DNA of 64,000 bases from Leptoclinus maculatus (lineage: Eukaryota > Chordata > Actinopteri > Perciformes > Stichaeidae), in NCBI GenBank assembly GCA_032191485.1, contig JAVDOI010000003.1, positions 124,001 through 188,000 of the forward strand, read 5' to 3'. Positions 48,218 to 58,837 of this stretch are shown here, in pieces. The first letter of the stretch is position 1, and every line of letters starts with the position of its first letter. The notes under the pieces were generated by a model. That model did no database searches. It had not been told where the DNA came from and saw only the letters and a program-made list of their open reading frames with translations. The position numbers and the translations under genes were made by a program.

Positions 48218-48609
48218 AATAATAGTGCTGGGCAACGATTACAATTTTTAATTACGATAATCACATGATTTTCTGCGATTAATTGCATTGTTATGCGCAA
48301 AAATTCATAATGAATTCAAAAAGTAATGTATTGCGCACTTTTATTTTAAAAGTACTGCTATATGAACAAAAGTGCAATAACATTTGGTTTGCAAACACTT
48401 TAAACAAAAAAGGCGCGTTTTAACAGCAGTATTCCCTTTACACTCTGTGCACTATGTAGGGGACATGCTCAAAAGGCGTCTCGCAGCAGCGACCATATTT
48501 CTTGCACTATCTGTGCTAGTGTGCTGACTATGTGAAACGTTCCACTGCTGTGCAACATGATAAAATGTGACGCGCTTGTTTCAGCAAAAATGTCTGTCTC
48601 TGTTTCATG
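48218..48609. mobile_element. hAT-like fragment interrupted by the LTR at 48614
   Basis: Begins TAGTGCTGGGCAACGATTA, a terminal sequence of a large group of fish hAT elements, with AATTTTTAATTACGA beneath it. After the solo LTR, 50713-50900 appears to continue the same non-coding element. The other end was not identified. Confidence 0.45.
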
Positions 48610-48828
48610 ACAGTGTGAAGGATTTCAGTATTGAAGATAGTATTAGTAGAATTTTAGTATTAGAATTAGTTTAGTATGATTATTAGCACCTCTTGTGGTG
48701 AATAGAAGTGTCAAAATAATAAGAATGTTACCATGGGTTAAGAGTTGCAATATATTTATCTATGAAATGTATTTTATGTTTACAGGAGGTTAACAGATAG
48801 AGGATATTATATGTTACAGTATATTGAC

Positions 48829-49919
48829 TAGTGGTGTAACACATCACGGGTCGATCCGTGATCCGTTCGGATCACCCCTCACGGTTCGGATCACTCGTGA
48901 ACCGCGGATCAATTGAGTATTCTTTTTTTTTTTTTTACAGTGTAATCATCATAGTGTGTAATACAGTTTTACTGCTGCTGTTCCTTTTCAAGTAACAAGT
49001 CCCCGAATATCAATGCAGAGTGTCAGTGAACAGATATAAAGCATGTGTTCACGTGAACGGAGCAGGTTAAAAGCATTTAACGGCGAAAGTCATGGCGAGC
49101 GGAGGAACTTGAGAAGCTCCCGGCGTCGCAAGTTTGGGATCATTTTGTCTTCCCAGTAACTTATGACGGATAAGGGTGGTGGACAAAACCGTTACGGTAT
49201 GTAGGCGTTATTTAAAAAGAAAGACATACGACAAGGAAAAGACTGTGACCGCTTTCACCACGGCGGAGTGATTCATAGTTCGGTGCTGCAGACCCCCTCT
49301 GTGAGAGTCACACAGACAGGTGCTGTAGACACGCCCCCTCTGTGAGAGTCACACAGACAGGTGCTGTAGACACGCCCCCTCTGTGAGAGTCACACAGACA
49401 CACACCTGGTGCAGGTGCTGACAGAAGCATCAGAGTGAAGCTAGAAGGCCCAATAGTAACAGTCACCACAGAAAGGTCTACCCTCTCCCCAGACAATGGA
49501 GATATTCTCATCTTTTTGAAAATAATGTCACAGTAATGGTAAACATTATTGTGTATTTGAATGACATAACCTGACAGGAAGTAAACACAGACCCAAGTTG
49601 TTGCCGAGCAGTTCAGTTCAGTTGAAACAGTGTAAGCTAGCTCACTGGCTGTTTCTTTCTTTCAATATTGATCAAAGGACGAGGGTCTCAACTTGGACAA
49701 CTTCAAATTGGACATCTTCAATATTTTAGTTTTTATGTAAGACTATAGCCCAAAGTTCTTTGCTTTAAGTGTTCTTGAAGTTCTTTAATTAATAAATGGA
49801 AAGCAAAGTTATATTTGTCTCCTCCCCTTTTCTTTGTTGATCCGAAAAATGATCCGAACCGTGACTCAAGAACCGTGATCCAAACCGAACCGTGAGGTTT
49901 GTGATCCGTTGCACCCCTA
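48829..49919 (+). mobile_element. hAT MITE, copy 1
   Basis: Ends TAGTGGTGTAAC and TTGCACCCCTA with a perfect 8-bp duplication ATATTGAC (48821-48828, 49920-49927). CACGGTTCGGATCA-type subterminal repeats occur at both ends. A decayed BED-finger start is readable at about 49132-49206: VWDHFVFPVTYDG, a stop, then VVDKTVTVCRR. It is the sister of 62591-63607 but lies in opposite orientation and has a longer minisatellite. Confidence 0.92.
49292..49399. repeat. 41-bp minisatellite, about 2.6 units
   Basis: Units begin at 49292, 49333 and 49374 with CCCCCTCTGTGAGAGTCACA and continue CAGACAGGTGCTGTAGACAC. The sister MITE has one unit at about 63110-63150, so the array grew in this copy. Confidence 0.88.
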
Positions 49920-50712
49920 ATATTGACACATTGAATGTATTATGTTTACAGGAGGTTAACAGATAGAGGATATTATATATTACAGTATATTGACACATTG
50001 AATGTATTAAGCCATATGTATAAGCCATAAAAGTATTAAACACTGAAGTATTAAACACTGTAAGAGAAGAAGTATTAAAGGTCAGATTTAGGGAATATCT
50101 TAGTGATTTAGGAACATCTTCATGAGGCATGAAGTAGAAGCGTAGGAGACAGGGAGACAGTGAGACCATAAAAGCAGCAGGAATGCGGAGAAGACAATGC
50201 CAGGGTGATGACTACAAAGGATGTCTCCAGCTGTGATGGCTCCAGGAGGACAGAAGCAGTGGAGAGAAGGAGTTGACTTGTGGCCATGAGGTTCTAAATA
50301 AGCCAGACATTGATTGGCTCAAGACATTAGCCAAGATGATCAATGTATAAGTAAAACACCGATTGGCTCACCTGCAGTTTTTAATGACGATCTGACCCCC
50401 TTGTCTTTTCTACAGTATAAAAGCTTTGTTTGAGGGAACAGAGAGCGGACCCCACATGATCGCTTCACAGAACCTCCTTAAATGTGAGACCTGAGAGAGT
50501 GAAAGTGTGTGATCTCTGTTCTCAAGAGCATTTACTATCGATAGTTAATTCAGTTTGCATTTGATATTAAAATACTTGTTACACTTTTAAAACCGGATCC
50601 AGTTCGTTTTTGGTGAGACCTCACTGCTGACAGTCGCAGCAGCAGAGGCTCTGGGGTCAGAGGCCCACCCCCTCTGTGCTCCTTTGTTCGTAACTTCTAC
50701 CTTTAACAACAG

Positions 50713-51367
50713 GCAGAGCATGTGAACGCAGCTCCCACTGTTCATCAATATATGCACTGTAACTCCGAGATGATGATGGTTACCCAGCGATGTCCAGTAG
50801 TCTCCAGTGAGAGCAACACATCGTTATCTCACTAACTAACACTGCATTCTGTCTATCTTCCATAACCTGGTACCTGCAACGGTGTCCCGGTGCGAGGCAA
50901 GATGAACCCTCGTTTCTGACCGACAAAGAAAAGCCACGTCAAGGTCTTGCTTTACCAACAGACTCTGTCTCCGCTGCAAACGAAGCGGACATCCTCCTCA
51001 GCTATACACCTCACATCCCTTCCGCATCAGAGCAGCTACCTCTGCAGCCGCTCTGGTCCCAGCATCTACACTGGAAGCTATGGGTCGCTGATCCTCAGCA
51101 GCTTACGAATGTGGGCAAGGATTACAAGGTAACCTGTTTTGTGTCATGTCCTCCGATGGTTGCCAGGGAGGAAATCTAAAATGGATCAAAAAAGTACTGT
51201 TAACATCTGATACTTTACAGAATGTTTTTTATAATACATTTTCATCAAACAGGGTATTATCCAGTGTTAATTACATATAATATAGAATAGTTAAAATCAA
51301 GATTGATTTTAATGAGAAAAATGTAATCAGATTTGATTGAGATGCTTAATAAAACAAAAAAACTCAC
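50713..51367. other. Continuation of an interrupted element, no gene
   Basis: 50713-50900 seems to continue the hAT-like sequence left of the LTR. The 61-codon frame at 50947-51132 has no known motif. A GTAACC after AAG at 51128 is a weak possible splice donor. Confidence 0.35.
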
Positions 51368-51572
51368 CACTCTTCTTCAGCTGAGAGTTGGAGGCGGTCC
51401 TCAAAATGTTCCACTTCCTCCATCGAGTTAAATGGAAACTGTACTGGGTAAGTCACTTCGACTTCTTGGCCAGTTGTGTGTAGCTTGTTGGTGAGATAGT
51501 TTACTCTGGCAATTAATTGGTCTTGCTGGTGTTTAATGTTCTCCAGTAAGCTCATAATATGAACTTCAGCAG
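51368..51572 (-). CDS. Candidate internal exon, DUF4806-like
   Basis: On the minus strand TTCTTTCTTAACAG is followed by a 205-bp stretch and then GTGAGT, a good acceptor and donor. The open frame gives AAEVHIMSLLENIKHQQDQL..., with a coiled coil (residues 6-30) and then a segment FPFNSMEEVEHFEDRLQ. A coiled coil plus a [FL]P[LF]xSxEExxxFE core is the beginning of DUF4806, a domain found in fish and insect proteins of unknown role, often in multicopy genes. Phase is 1 in and 2 out, so it cannot be a complete gene. No neighbouring exon was found with confidence; GTAAGT at 52078-52083 (minus) might be an upstream donor. Confidence 0.45.
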
Positions 51573-52229
51573 CTGTTAAGAAAGAACATTAGAATTAGGT
51601 TAAAAAATTCTTTGGACAACTGATTAAGACAGATTTCACTAAAGATATGGAAACAGCAAGTTTTCTTTTTAAGGTGACTCAAACAACAGAATAAGATGTG
51701 CATGCAGGAAGTCAACTCTACCATCCCCCTTCGGCACTGCACAAAGCCCCACAAGAAATGAAACAGAAAATGGCCCAGTCAATTTATTTATTTTTAAAAC
51801 ACACTAAATCTAATAAGCATGGGAAAAACAGTGGTTGGCTCCTCTAGTGTCTTTGTTTAAAACTAAAAAGAAACAATGCATTATTATACAAAAAGGAACC
51901 TTTACACAAACATTTGATAGAACATGCAATGTAAAAATAATTATCTACCTTTCTAGACCACCGTCCACTCTAGCAGATAACACATTTTTAACCATTATCT
52001 CACACACCTTTCATTTAATGCTATGACCTATTCACCCTTATAATCATGCTTTTAAACATGTTTAAAAAAGGAAAGAGAACTTACCAAATCAGTCACCAAA
52101 CAAAGGCTGGCCTCGAGGTAGATCAGTTGCTCTCTCAGGTTTGTCTGAGTTCAGGAGGAAAGGTGAACCTCCCACCCCATTGTATTGTATGCCCCCTGTT
52201 GTGTGGGTCCTAACGGTAGGCTGCCTTTT
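51573..52229. other. Probable intron or intergenic DNA
   Basis: AT-rich with no coding motif. On the minus strand TGATTTGGTAAGTTCTC (about 52072-52088) includes a consensus donor. Confidence 0.35.
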
Positions 52230-52450
52230 ACCTGCCTGCAGTTTTTGAACAGGGAAAAAAGGCACGTTCGATGTGTGGATACGCCTGGTCTCCGCAGCGA
52301 GTCCGCTGTTTGACGGTGCACGATCCGGGGGCGGCCCGTATCCAGTGCGCATAGCCGAACTGAGTGCGACAGTACGGCGGATCTGCTGACCTGAGGGCGG
52401 ATCCGCCCCGGAGTCGACTGCTATCTGGGCCTGCTCTTATCTCCACCACA
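52230..52450. promoter_or_regulatory. CpG-rich block
   Basis: Unusually CpG-dense for this window (for example CGTTCG, CCGCAGCGAG, CGGATCCGCCCCGG). Open in more than one minus-strand frame (52089-52352, 52228-52449) without recognisable domains. It could be a promoter or first exon for the minus-strand exon at 51368, or part of a retroelement. Confidence 0.3.
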
Positions 52451-52568
52451 GATCAGCCCTTCTGTTGAACAAGCAGGCCTGATATCCCTTTGTTTAAAAG
52501 CACAATGGTGAAGGCCTTGTCCAGGGCATAGTCAGACCCCAACAACTTTTACTGTGCGGTATTAATAG

Positions 52569-52984
52569 TGTAACAGGAAGGTACAGAGGACAGAAATTAG
52601 TGGCAGCGCAGCAATCGCAGACAGAATCAGTTCTGCAGGTTTTTAAGGGGTTTTAATCAAACAAACCTCAACCAACACAAAAAACAGAAAACGTAGCTCA
52701 GTCCAGAGCTCGATCAGTTAACTATACAACTAAACTAAATCAGCCGGGCCGCTAGCCGACTTACCGGGCTTAATCTTCTTCCACCCGAGGAGAATACACT
52801 CTTCTCCCCTCGTCGTCTTCTTTTTGCTCCGTTTCCCTCCTGGCCTTTTGTTCCCCTCCCTGATGAGGAGATCAGGATCAGGTCTCTTCCCACACCTGAT
52901 CTCAATGCTCTCCTAAAGGAGTGGGTGGAGCCTTCTGCCTGGAATGTAGATGCCAGCCACTACCCTTCCCCTCAGGCCCTTACA
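52569..52984 (-). mobile_element. Solo LTR, minus orientation
   Basis: On the minus strand it runs from TGTAAGGGCC to CTTCCTGTTACA. ATTAAA (plus TTTAAT at 52652-52657) and a downstream GT-rich stretch suit a poly(A) site. Flanks ATAG and ATAT agree at three of four positions, so the duplication is imperfect or decayed. Confidence 0.55.
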
Positions 52985-54012
52985 ATATTTTTACTATTAA
53001 CATTGTTAGTTTGGAAAAAGTTTTGAGTATTTCTTCTTCCACTGCCAATACCAACATACCGAGTTAGAAAAAGGGTGAAAAATAAAGCAAGACAGCATTT
53101 TCTCGGGGCCCTCAAATCACTAAATCCGCCCCTGAAAAACACGTGTCAGGGTTACTTGCGATCAAAAACATCGTTGAAACACACTTAGCGGAGGTATTTT
53201 CCCAATAGCTGTATCAGTCGCCTGCTTTGACATAACCACGGCCTATATAAAGGAGAGCATGGAATTAATGAGTGGCTGTAAAGTTATAAGTTAGTATGAC
53301 AAAAACGTACACAAGTTGAGATGCAATGGCAGAGTGGCGCTGTTACTGTAGCCTATCCACTTGTGCTCTTTGACTTGTGAAGAAAAGTTTGTTTGTAAAG
53401 TAATGCATTAATCATGTAGCGTTAGCAGGCTATATCCAGCATCCAGCAGCAAAAGTGAAATGCAGTCAATTAGCCATTGTCTACACGCCGCGGACGACTT
53501 GGTGGACCACAGAGCTGGAAGCTCCGCCCCCGCTGCTACAGAGTGCTGTTCGCTTGTTTATTCAAGGTTTATTAATATTGAACGTGTCGTGTGACCGGAT
53601 TGCACCAAATTCGTAGTAGTAATAGTCCACGGGATCCCCAGAAATACACTTGCCAAATGTTAAGTAGATCAGATGAGCAGTTCAGAGACACAACAATGCG
53701 CTATGAGCCTTTGAGAAACTTGACCTTAGAGAACCTCGCTGTGTGCTGCTTTGCTGTGCATCAACCTATCTCCCTCCTTGTCTGCCCATATTTCCTCAGG
53801 CTCCTTAGTATGTGTATACAACAGTGCAAACAGCAGTGCTGACGCTCACTAATAACAGTGAGGAGGTAAACTCCCTGCAACAGCCAGAGGGATGTGAAAA
53901 GCTAATACAAAGAGCTGGTGGATGCTCAGAATAACAATGCCTGGAAGCGTCTGGCTGATCCGTAGCTGCTGCCAAATGTTCCCAGGGACAGGCTGGGATT
54001 GTTAAAGTAAAA
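52985..54012. other. No gene seen
   Basis: Mixed non-coding sequence; 53560-53680 resembles a dispersed repeat. The 83-codon frame at 53591 has no motif. Confidence 0.4.
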
Positions 54013-54297
54013 TTACTGCCCCAGCGACCCGAGGGCTCCACCCCTTTGCTGTTTTGTCAAGCACAACACTTGCAATATTGGTCTTTTTATTTGCCTCATA
54101 GGATCTGAGAATCCCAGAAGTGCTGTACTGTCTGTTGTGCTGTTTGCCTCATCATCAGAATGTGGATAGGGGTAAAAGAGGGGCTCAGAGTGATTAACTG
54201 CAGTATTGATTTTACAGGGCTCTTCAGCCATATACTGAGATCCATCTTTGTAACACCAGCATGTCCTCTTTGAGTTGGCTGGAAAGCAACAGCTCAC
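54013..54297 (-). CDS. Unidentified 94-codon frame
   Basis: The predicted peptide has paired cysteines (CC at 3-4, C13, C15, C28), a CWCYKDGSQYMAEEPCKIN stretch, then a polar region with HSDDEANSTTDS. Composition is protein-like and not repeat-derived in any way I recognise. GCTGTTGCTTTCCAG just inside the 5' part could be a splice acceptor, so the exon might start there. It may be a host exon, a processed fragment or chance. I do not know its function. Confidence 0.25.
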   Translation of the reverse strand: MSCCFPANSKRTCWCYKDGSQYMAEEPCKINTAVNHSEPLFYPYPHSDDEANSTTDSTALLGFSDPMRQIKRPILQVLCLTKQQRGGALGSLGQ

Positions 54298-54949
54298 AAA
54301 ACTTTAACTTTTTTATATATTAAAGCTCTCTCAATAAATGTCTGTGCCTGTTTGTAGGGCTGCAGGGTTAATTAATCTCCTAAACCAACTACTGTCCTGT
54401 TAGCCAAAGAGCTAAATCTACCAGAGACACTGCTGCTTTGTGTAAGGTCTGCTTCAAAAGCTTAGACTAAATCCCAAATTACATAAACTTGATGCTCTCA
54501 TGACCCTCTGACCATGACATATACAGTGTAGTTGAAAAGTGGGATGTGTGGTGGAAATTATTGTACCCGCTAAACCGTGAGTCTTTTAAAGTTGCTGAAA
54601 CAAAGAATACTATGAAACAGAACTTGTCTTTGTGAATTGTATTCTCTGCGCAGAGAAGGTTCCATTATCGTATAGAGAACAACTCTTCTCAAGATAAGTT
54701 GGATATTTAAGCACACGTACAAACAAAGGGGGGTTGAGGGAAATATATCCATAATTTCAAATGTATATTCACATCACTGAGGCCGGGTATTTGTGCTCTT
54801 TTGGCCGCCTCAACTTTGTAACAGTTTTTGATACGCAGGTCATGCAAAACTCTATCTGTAAAGCAACTACTTCACAATTGTGTGCATACGGAACAGGGTG
54901 CTTCTATCAGAAGGGAGTAGGAAGAGACAGGGAGTCTAGCAGAACAGCC
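54298..54949. other. No gene seen
   Basis: Non-coding, no recognised repeat ends. Confidence 0.45.
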
Positions 54950-55380
54950 TTGGAGAGGGTGAAGATAGAGAGAGAGTGAAGATAGATGTGGGGGAGGACG
55001 CAGATAAACAAGTAGGGCAAGATTTCTAATGCAGGGGTAGAGCAGGCGCTGGTCACTATGACGTGCGGCCAGTGGCGAAATCAGGAGAAGACGAGTGGGG
55101 AAGGAGACTGTGGGGAATCTGGAAACCCTCTGTTATGGCTTGGCCAAGGTGCACAGGGTAACTTGTCTAGGTGAGAGTTCAGAGAAGGAGGAGGAACTGA
55201 GACGTAGGGTAGAAGGGAGGTATAAAGTAGTATGCCATGCAATTGTGATGCGGTTTTTTCGAGTCCGGACTGCCCGGCTTACTTGTACTCCTTGTGATGC
55301 AAATAAATCTGTGTGAACTGAAGAAAATCCAATCTCTCTCTTATGTTCTGTGGGTGTTTGTTACTGAGTTCCTAATAGTG
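54950..55380 (+). mobile_element. LTR-like segment
   Basis: GTATAAAG (about 55212) is followed by AATAAA (about 55301), with a T-rich then GT-rich stretch after it, a spacing of about 90 bp that fits the R region of a retroviral LTR. Purine-rich sequence lies upstream. I could not fix TG...CA ends or a duplication. Confidence 0.4.
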
Positions 55381-55559
55381 AGATCCTGTGGGGTCTCACC
55401 ACGAGTCAGATAGAGAACAGTTACTGAGCCAGCTGTGAGGTGTTATAGACATAAGTCATATACATAAAGTCAACGAAGCTGAGCATCATCAACAACAAGA
55501 AAACCACAACCACAACACTCAGTAGTACAAGAACCAAGGTACATTGTTGCACTTTGCTA

Positions 55560-55745
55560 CATAACTATATGATATGGAGGAGGGTGGAGGATGAAATTAG
55601 GAGTCTCAGAGCCAGAGGAAAGAAGCTGCTCTGAAGTCTGGCGGTACGGCAGCTGGTACCTCTTTATCTCTTGCCAGACTGCAGCAGAGTGAAGAGGCTG
55701 TGGTCTTTTAATACCCTTTGGTCTCTCCACAGTCATGTCTTCTCA
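55560..55745. repeat. Dispersed repeat fragment
   Basis: AGGAAAGAAGCTGCTCTGAAGTCTGG and CTCTTGCCAGACTGCAGCAG-type blocks resemble a LINE 3' UTR segment that I recall as common in fish. Limits are approximate. Confidence 0.35.
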
Positions 55746-55828
55746 CCAATATCACCATGCTCGGTAGATGGGTAGCAACATTTGTAATTACCTTTTTCTT
55801 GCTGTTATGATAGCAATATACAACTTCT

Positions 55829-56500
55829 TAGTGCTGGGCGGTATACAGTTTCATCTGGTATAAAAGTTATAATTTCCCATATGATATTAATTTTTCATAA
55901 GCCACCACAATGGTGCACAGCAGCGAAGAGCGCTACAGTTAGGACAATCTTTGAGCATATTGTAAAGGGGACCCTTATTAACTATGTACCCTTTTCACTC
56001 ACGATTATAACTTTATAACACAAAAATGAATAACAATGCAATGAAATACATCAATGTGTGACACAAACAATTTGTAATACTAATAATTGTAAATGCTGAA
56101 AAGCATGCTTGGTAACATTACAGCTGCTAGCTGGTAGGTTAACAGTCTGTTAACAGCTTGGAGAGGCTCCATCACTACTGCATATTCAAGAACAGAAAAG
56201 AGAACTGGAGGATGAAGCGTTAGGGACCAGAGATGTACCAGAAGAGAGGAGCTGTCTGCTGTTTGGAAAGTTTTAAAAAAAAATGTACATTTCCACTGTT
56301 GTTGCCAGTGGTGTGAACACGAGCAATTTACTCCGTCACCTCAGCAGAAAGCATTACAGTTACAATTACTGGACGTCAACTAGTAGCGTCGGTGAAACAG
56401 TGAAGCAAAAGGCTCAGACATCACTAGAACACATTCTCACTCTAAACTCGTCAAATACAGCTGCTTGGTCAGTGCAACTTGCCATCTGAGATTGATGCAG
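55829..56500 (+). mobile_element. hAT fragment
   Basis: Left side reads TTAGTGCTGGGCGGTATAC, a hAT-like terminus, and a BED-finger remnant is at 56283-56489. The right end is missing and is followed by a TTTAGGCAACAA-type repeat at 56533. Confidence 0.5.
56283..56489 (+). pseudogene. BED zinc finger remnant of a hAT transposase
   Basis: The stretch VNTSNLLRHLSRKHYSYNYW is the second half of a BED finger (N-x-S/T-N-L-x-x-H-L-x-x-K-H) and the following Ser/Thr-rich linker. The two cysteines that should precede it are missing or in another frame, so it is not functional. Confidence 0.6.
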
Positions 56501-56969
56501 TAAGTACCTTGTTACTTTTCATTCATCCATGTTAGGTTTAGGCAACAAAACCACTTAGTTAGGTAGAGGAAATAGAGTGGTTGACATTAACTTTACTTTC
56601 GTTAACGTCACACTAAAGGGGTCTTCCGTGCGTTGATTTCCAATACAGAGGAACATTGACCAAACATCAGTATATGACAAATGGGAGTGAGAACGGGGTG
56701 CTTGAAGAGGCATTTGAGGTGCTGCATATGACAGGAAAAGCAAGCGTTGGAACGACATTACCAATGCAACAACAATCCACCTTTCCAAGGACATGTCTTG
56801 CTCCAAGACGGTTGAGATAGACAGGTTCAGAGCAATGATTAAACCACTGGATTTTAGTTATGTCTTGCTGGGATGAAAATACTTAAGCCAAACTGCTATA
56901 CCAACAACACCAAAGCAAGTTGGAAGTAGACACTTTTCTTGTGCTCAGTTGATAGTGTTCTTACAATAT

Positions 56970-57298
56970 TGTAATGTTCCACTTACGAGTCGGAGACAGA
57001 GTGAAGTCCTTGCAAGAGGTTTATTAAACACAAACCGTCAACAGTAATGCCGAGCAACTCCAGCGAACATTATCAGTCTTCGTACACTACTTTAACAACT
57101 CTCTTCTTCGTTGGTTCCGGTCTAACGAACTCGACTAGCTCCCGACCCAGAACAGGTAACCCCCTCCTCCCCTCTGCTCTACCAATCACAGGCACGCACC
57201 TTGACTAACGTGTACAGTGCGTCCCGTGATTGTCCAGAGAGAGGGAAGTGACAGCCTGACCCCTCTACTACCAGCTGTTACTGTACAGGGTCGCTACA
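56970..57298 (-). mobile_element. Solo LTR with 4-bp target duplication
   Basis: Ends TGTAATGTTCC and GTCGCTACA; ATAT flanks both sides (56966-56969, 57299-57302). AATAAA on the minus strand (plus TTTATT at 57020-57025) gives orientation. At 329 bp it is short. A 4-bp duplication on AT-rich DNA can arise by chance, but the TG...CA ends and poly(A) signal agree. Confidence 0.75.
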
Positions 57299-57302
57299 AT
57301 AT

Positions 57303-58028
57303 TTTGTTTGGAAAATAAGCAATAATAAAGTTATTGGCATATCTATGTATTTTTAGGTTCTGTTTGGATTTCATAATGTTGCAGTTTGCACATTAAAAAT
57401 TGTTCTTCATTCTGAAACAGCCAGACTCTTTAAAAAACACTGTGTAATCAACAAAAGTGAGCACACTTCCTACCCTAGGAATGCAACTTGAATTACAATG
57501 TGCTGAAAAGTTATTGTGAATTTTCCCCATAATAAACTGCCTACCCCAGCTTTAACTGACTGCTGTCTCCATACATTCTAACTTTAAATACTGCTAGAGA
57601 AAATACATCCAAGATAAATTAGGTAGGGAGCAGCAGGTCTGACAGATGGGGATACTTTGTCACCCGTGTAGAGTTTAGCCTGAGGCCTTAACAGGTACAC
57701 TGCTACTCTCCTGGAAGCTGACCAGGGGAGTGGGCCAAATTCATTAGCATTATCGAGGCCTTTGCCAAAATGGCTGTCAGTCCTGTGTCCCCTGACAAAA
57801 CACAGAGAAGCATACGTCCAAGAAGTTCCCCTGCCTCACTGTTAGACGCGACTTTGATAAGAAGGTTTTAAAAGTTTCAGTTTCATAGTTTGGATTAGTT
57901 CAGGAACAACATGTAAAGGACATTTGTGGTTGCTTTGAGCAAAATTAGTGTTTTTGAAATTTCTAAATTTCTAAATGTTGAGCTTTACATACATATGTGA
58001 TTGGGCAAACTGTCACTGGTCTTTGCCT
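57303..58028. other. No gene seen
   Basis: 57640-57840 is non-repetitive with ATTAGCATTA and similar cores, possibly conserved. No coding motif. Confidence 0.4.
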
Positions 58029-58033
58029 CTGAT

Positions 58034-58492
58034 TGTCACGGTTTTTGGTTTAGTTGTTTCTTCCGTTTTATTTTGACTTTCCCTGCCTCTTGTGTCCTGT
58101 GTTCACGTCACTTCCTGTCCTTGTCTATTTCCCGCCTTTGTGATTGTTTGCCCCGCCCTTGATTGAACCCTGCTGTCTCATCACCTGCACCTTCCCAGTG
58201 TGTTTAAACCCTGTGTGTCCCCTGTCTCATTGTCGTTTCGTCTGTTGTGTTACTTGTTCTGCTGATCAATCCTGGTATGTTTCCTGATTCATCTCTGCGC
58301 TTCCCTACCGTGTTCCCTGTTTTTGATGTTTTGTTTTATTGGACAATTTAGTTACCCCTTTTTTGACTCTTCTGTTCTGTGCATTTTGTGTTGAACATTT
58401 TTCTTTACAATTAAAACCACCTATATTGACTTCTGTTTCCCCATGTCTCCCTGCATTTGGGTCCGTCCTTTACTACGACATTAAACGTGTCA
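58034..58492 (+). mobile_element. Solo LTR with 5-bp target duplication
   Basis: Starts TGTCACGGTTTTTGG; the right end reads ACGTGTCA, with CTGAT on both sides (58029-58033, 58493-58497). ATTAAA at 58410-58415 indicates plus orientation. The CT-rich body is like the 22195 LTR in style but not in sequence. The final bases differ from the CGTGACA end seen in its relatives, perhaps by mutation. Confidence 0.78.
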
Positions 58493-58497
58493 CTGAT

Positions 58498-58833
58498 TGT
58501 TCTTTAAGAACGGTATAATTCTGAAATAAATTAACTTTTCGATGATATTCTAATTCATTGAGATGCACCTGTATATCTGACAGCTATTCCTTATATTTAC
58601 TTTACAGATTTAGATTTTACTAACAAAACATTAATGTGATGCAATGGTCCTGAATAAACAAACCATGTCAAACAATGTCATGTCCAAACCAAACTAAATT
58701 AATTTTGACAGACGGGCAAGTCAATGACATTTCTATAGGCCATTTCCAAAAGTTTCACAAATTTGCATCAAGGGGCTTTGCAACCTATGCAGACAACAGA
58801 TGTCACCCATGTGGACAACAGATTGTCCATTTT
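58498..58833. other. No gene seen
   Basis: AT-rich sequence between two solo LTRs; nothing recognised. Confidence 0.5.
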
Positions 58834-58837
58834 GTAT

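Larger units (their letters stand above)
48614..50708 (+). mobile_element. Solo LTR of a retrovirus-like element, with nested hAT MITE
   Basis: Starts TGTGAAGGATTTC and ends TACCTTTAACA, flanked by ACAG on both sides (48610-48613, 50709-50712), a 4-bp duplication. TATAAAA (50416-50422) and ATTAAA (50566-50571) give plus orientation, so U3 is long. The MITE at 48829-49919 lies in U3. Beside it a segment of about 65 bp containing TTTACAGGAGGTTAACAGAT occurs twice, once on each side of the MITE, while the second LTR copy (58838-59761) has it once. No gag, pol or env is present. The family is not named. Confidence 0.9.
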
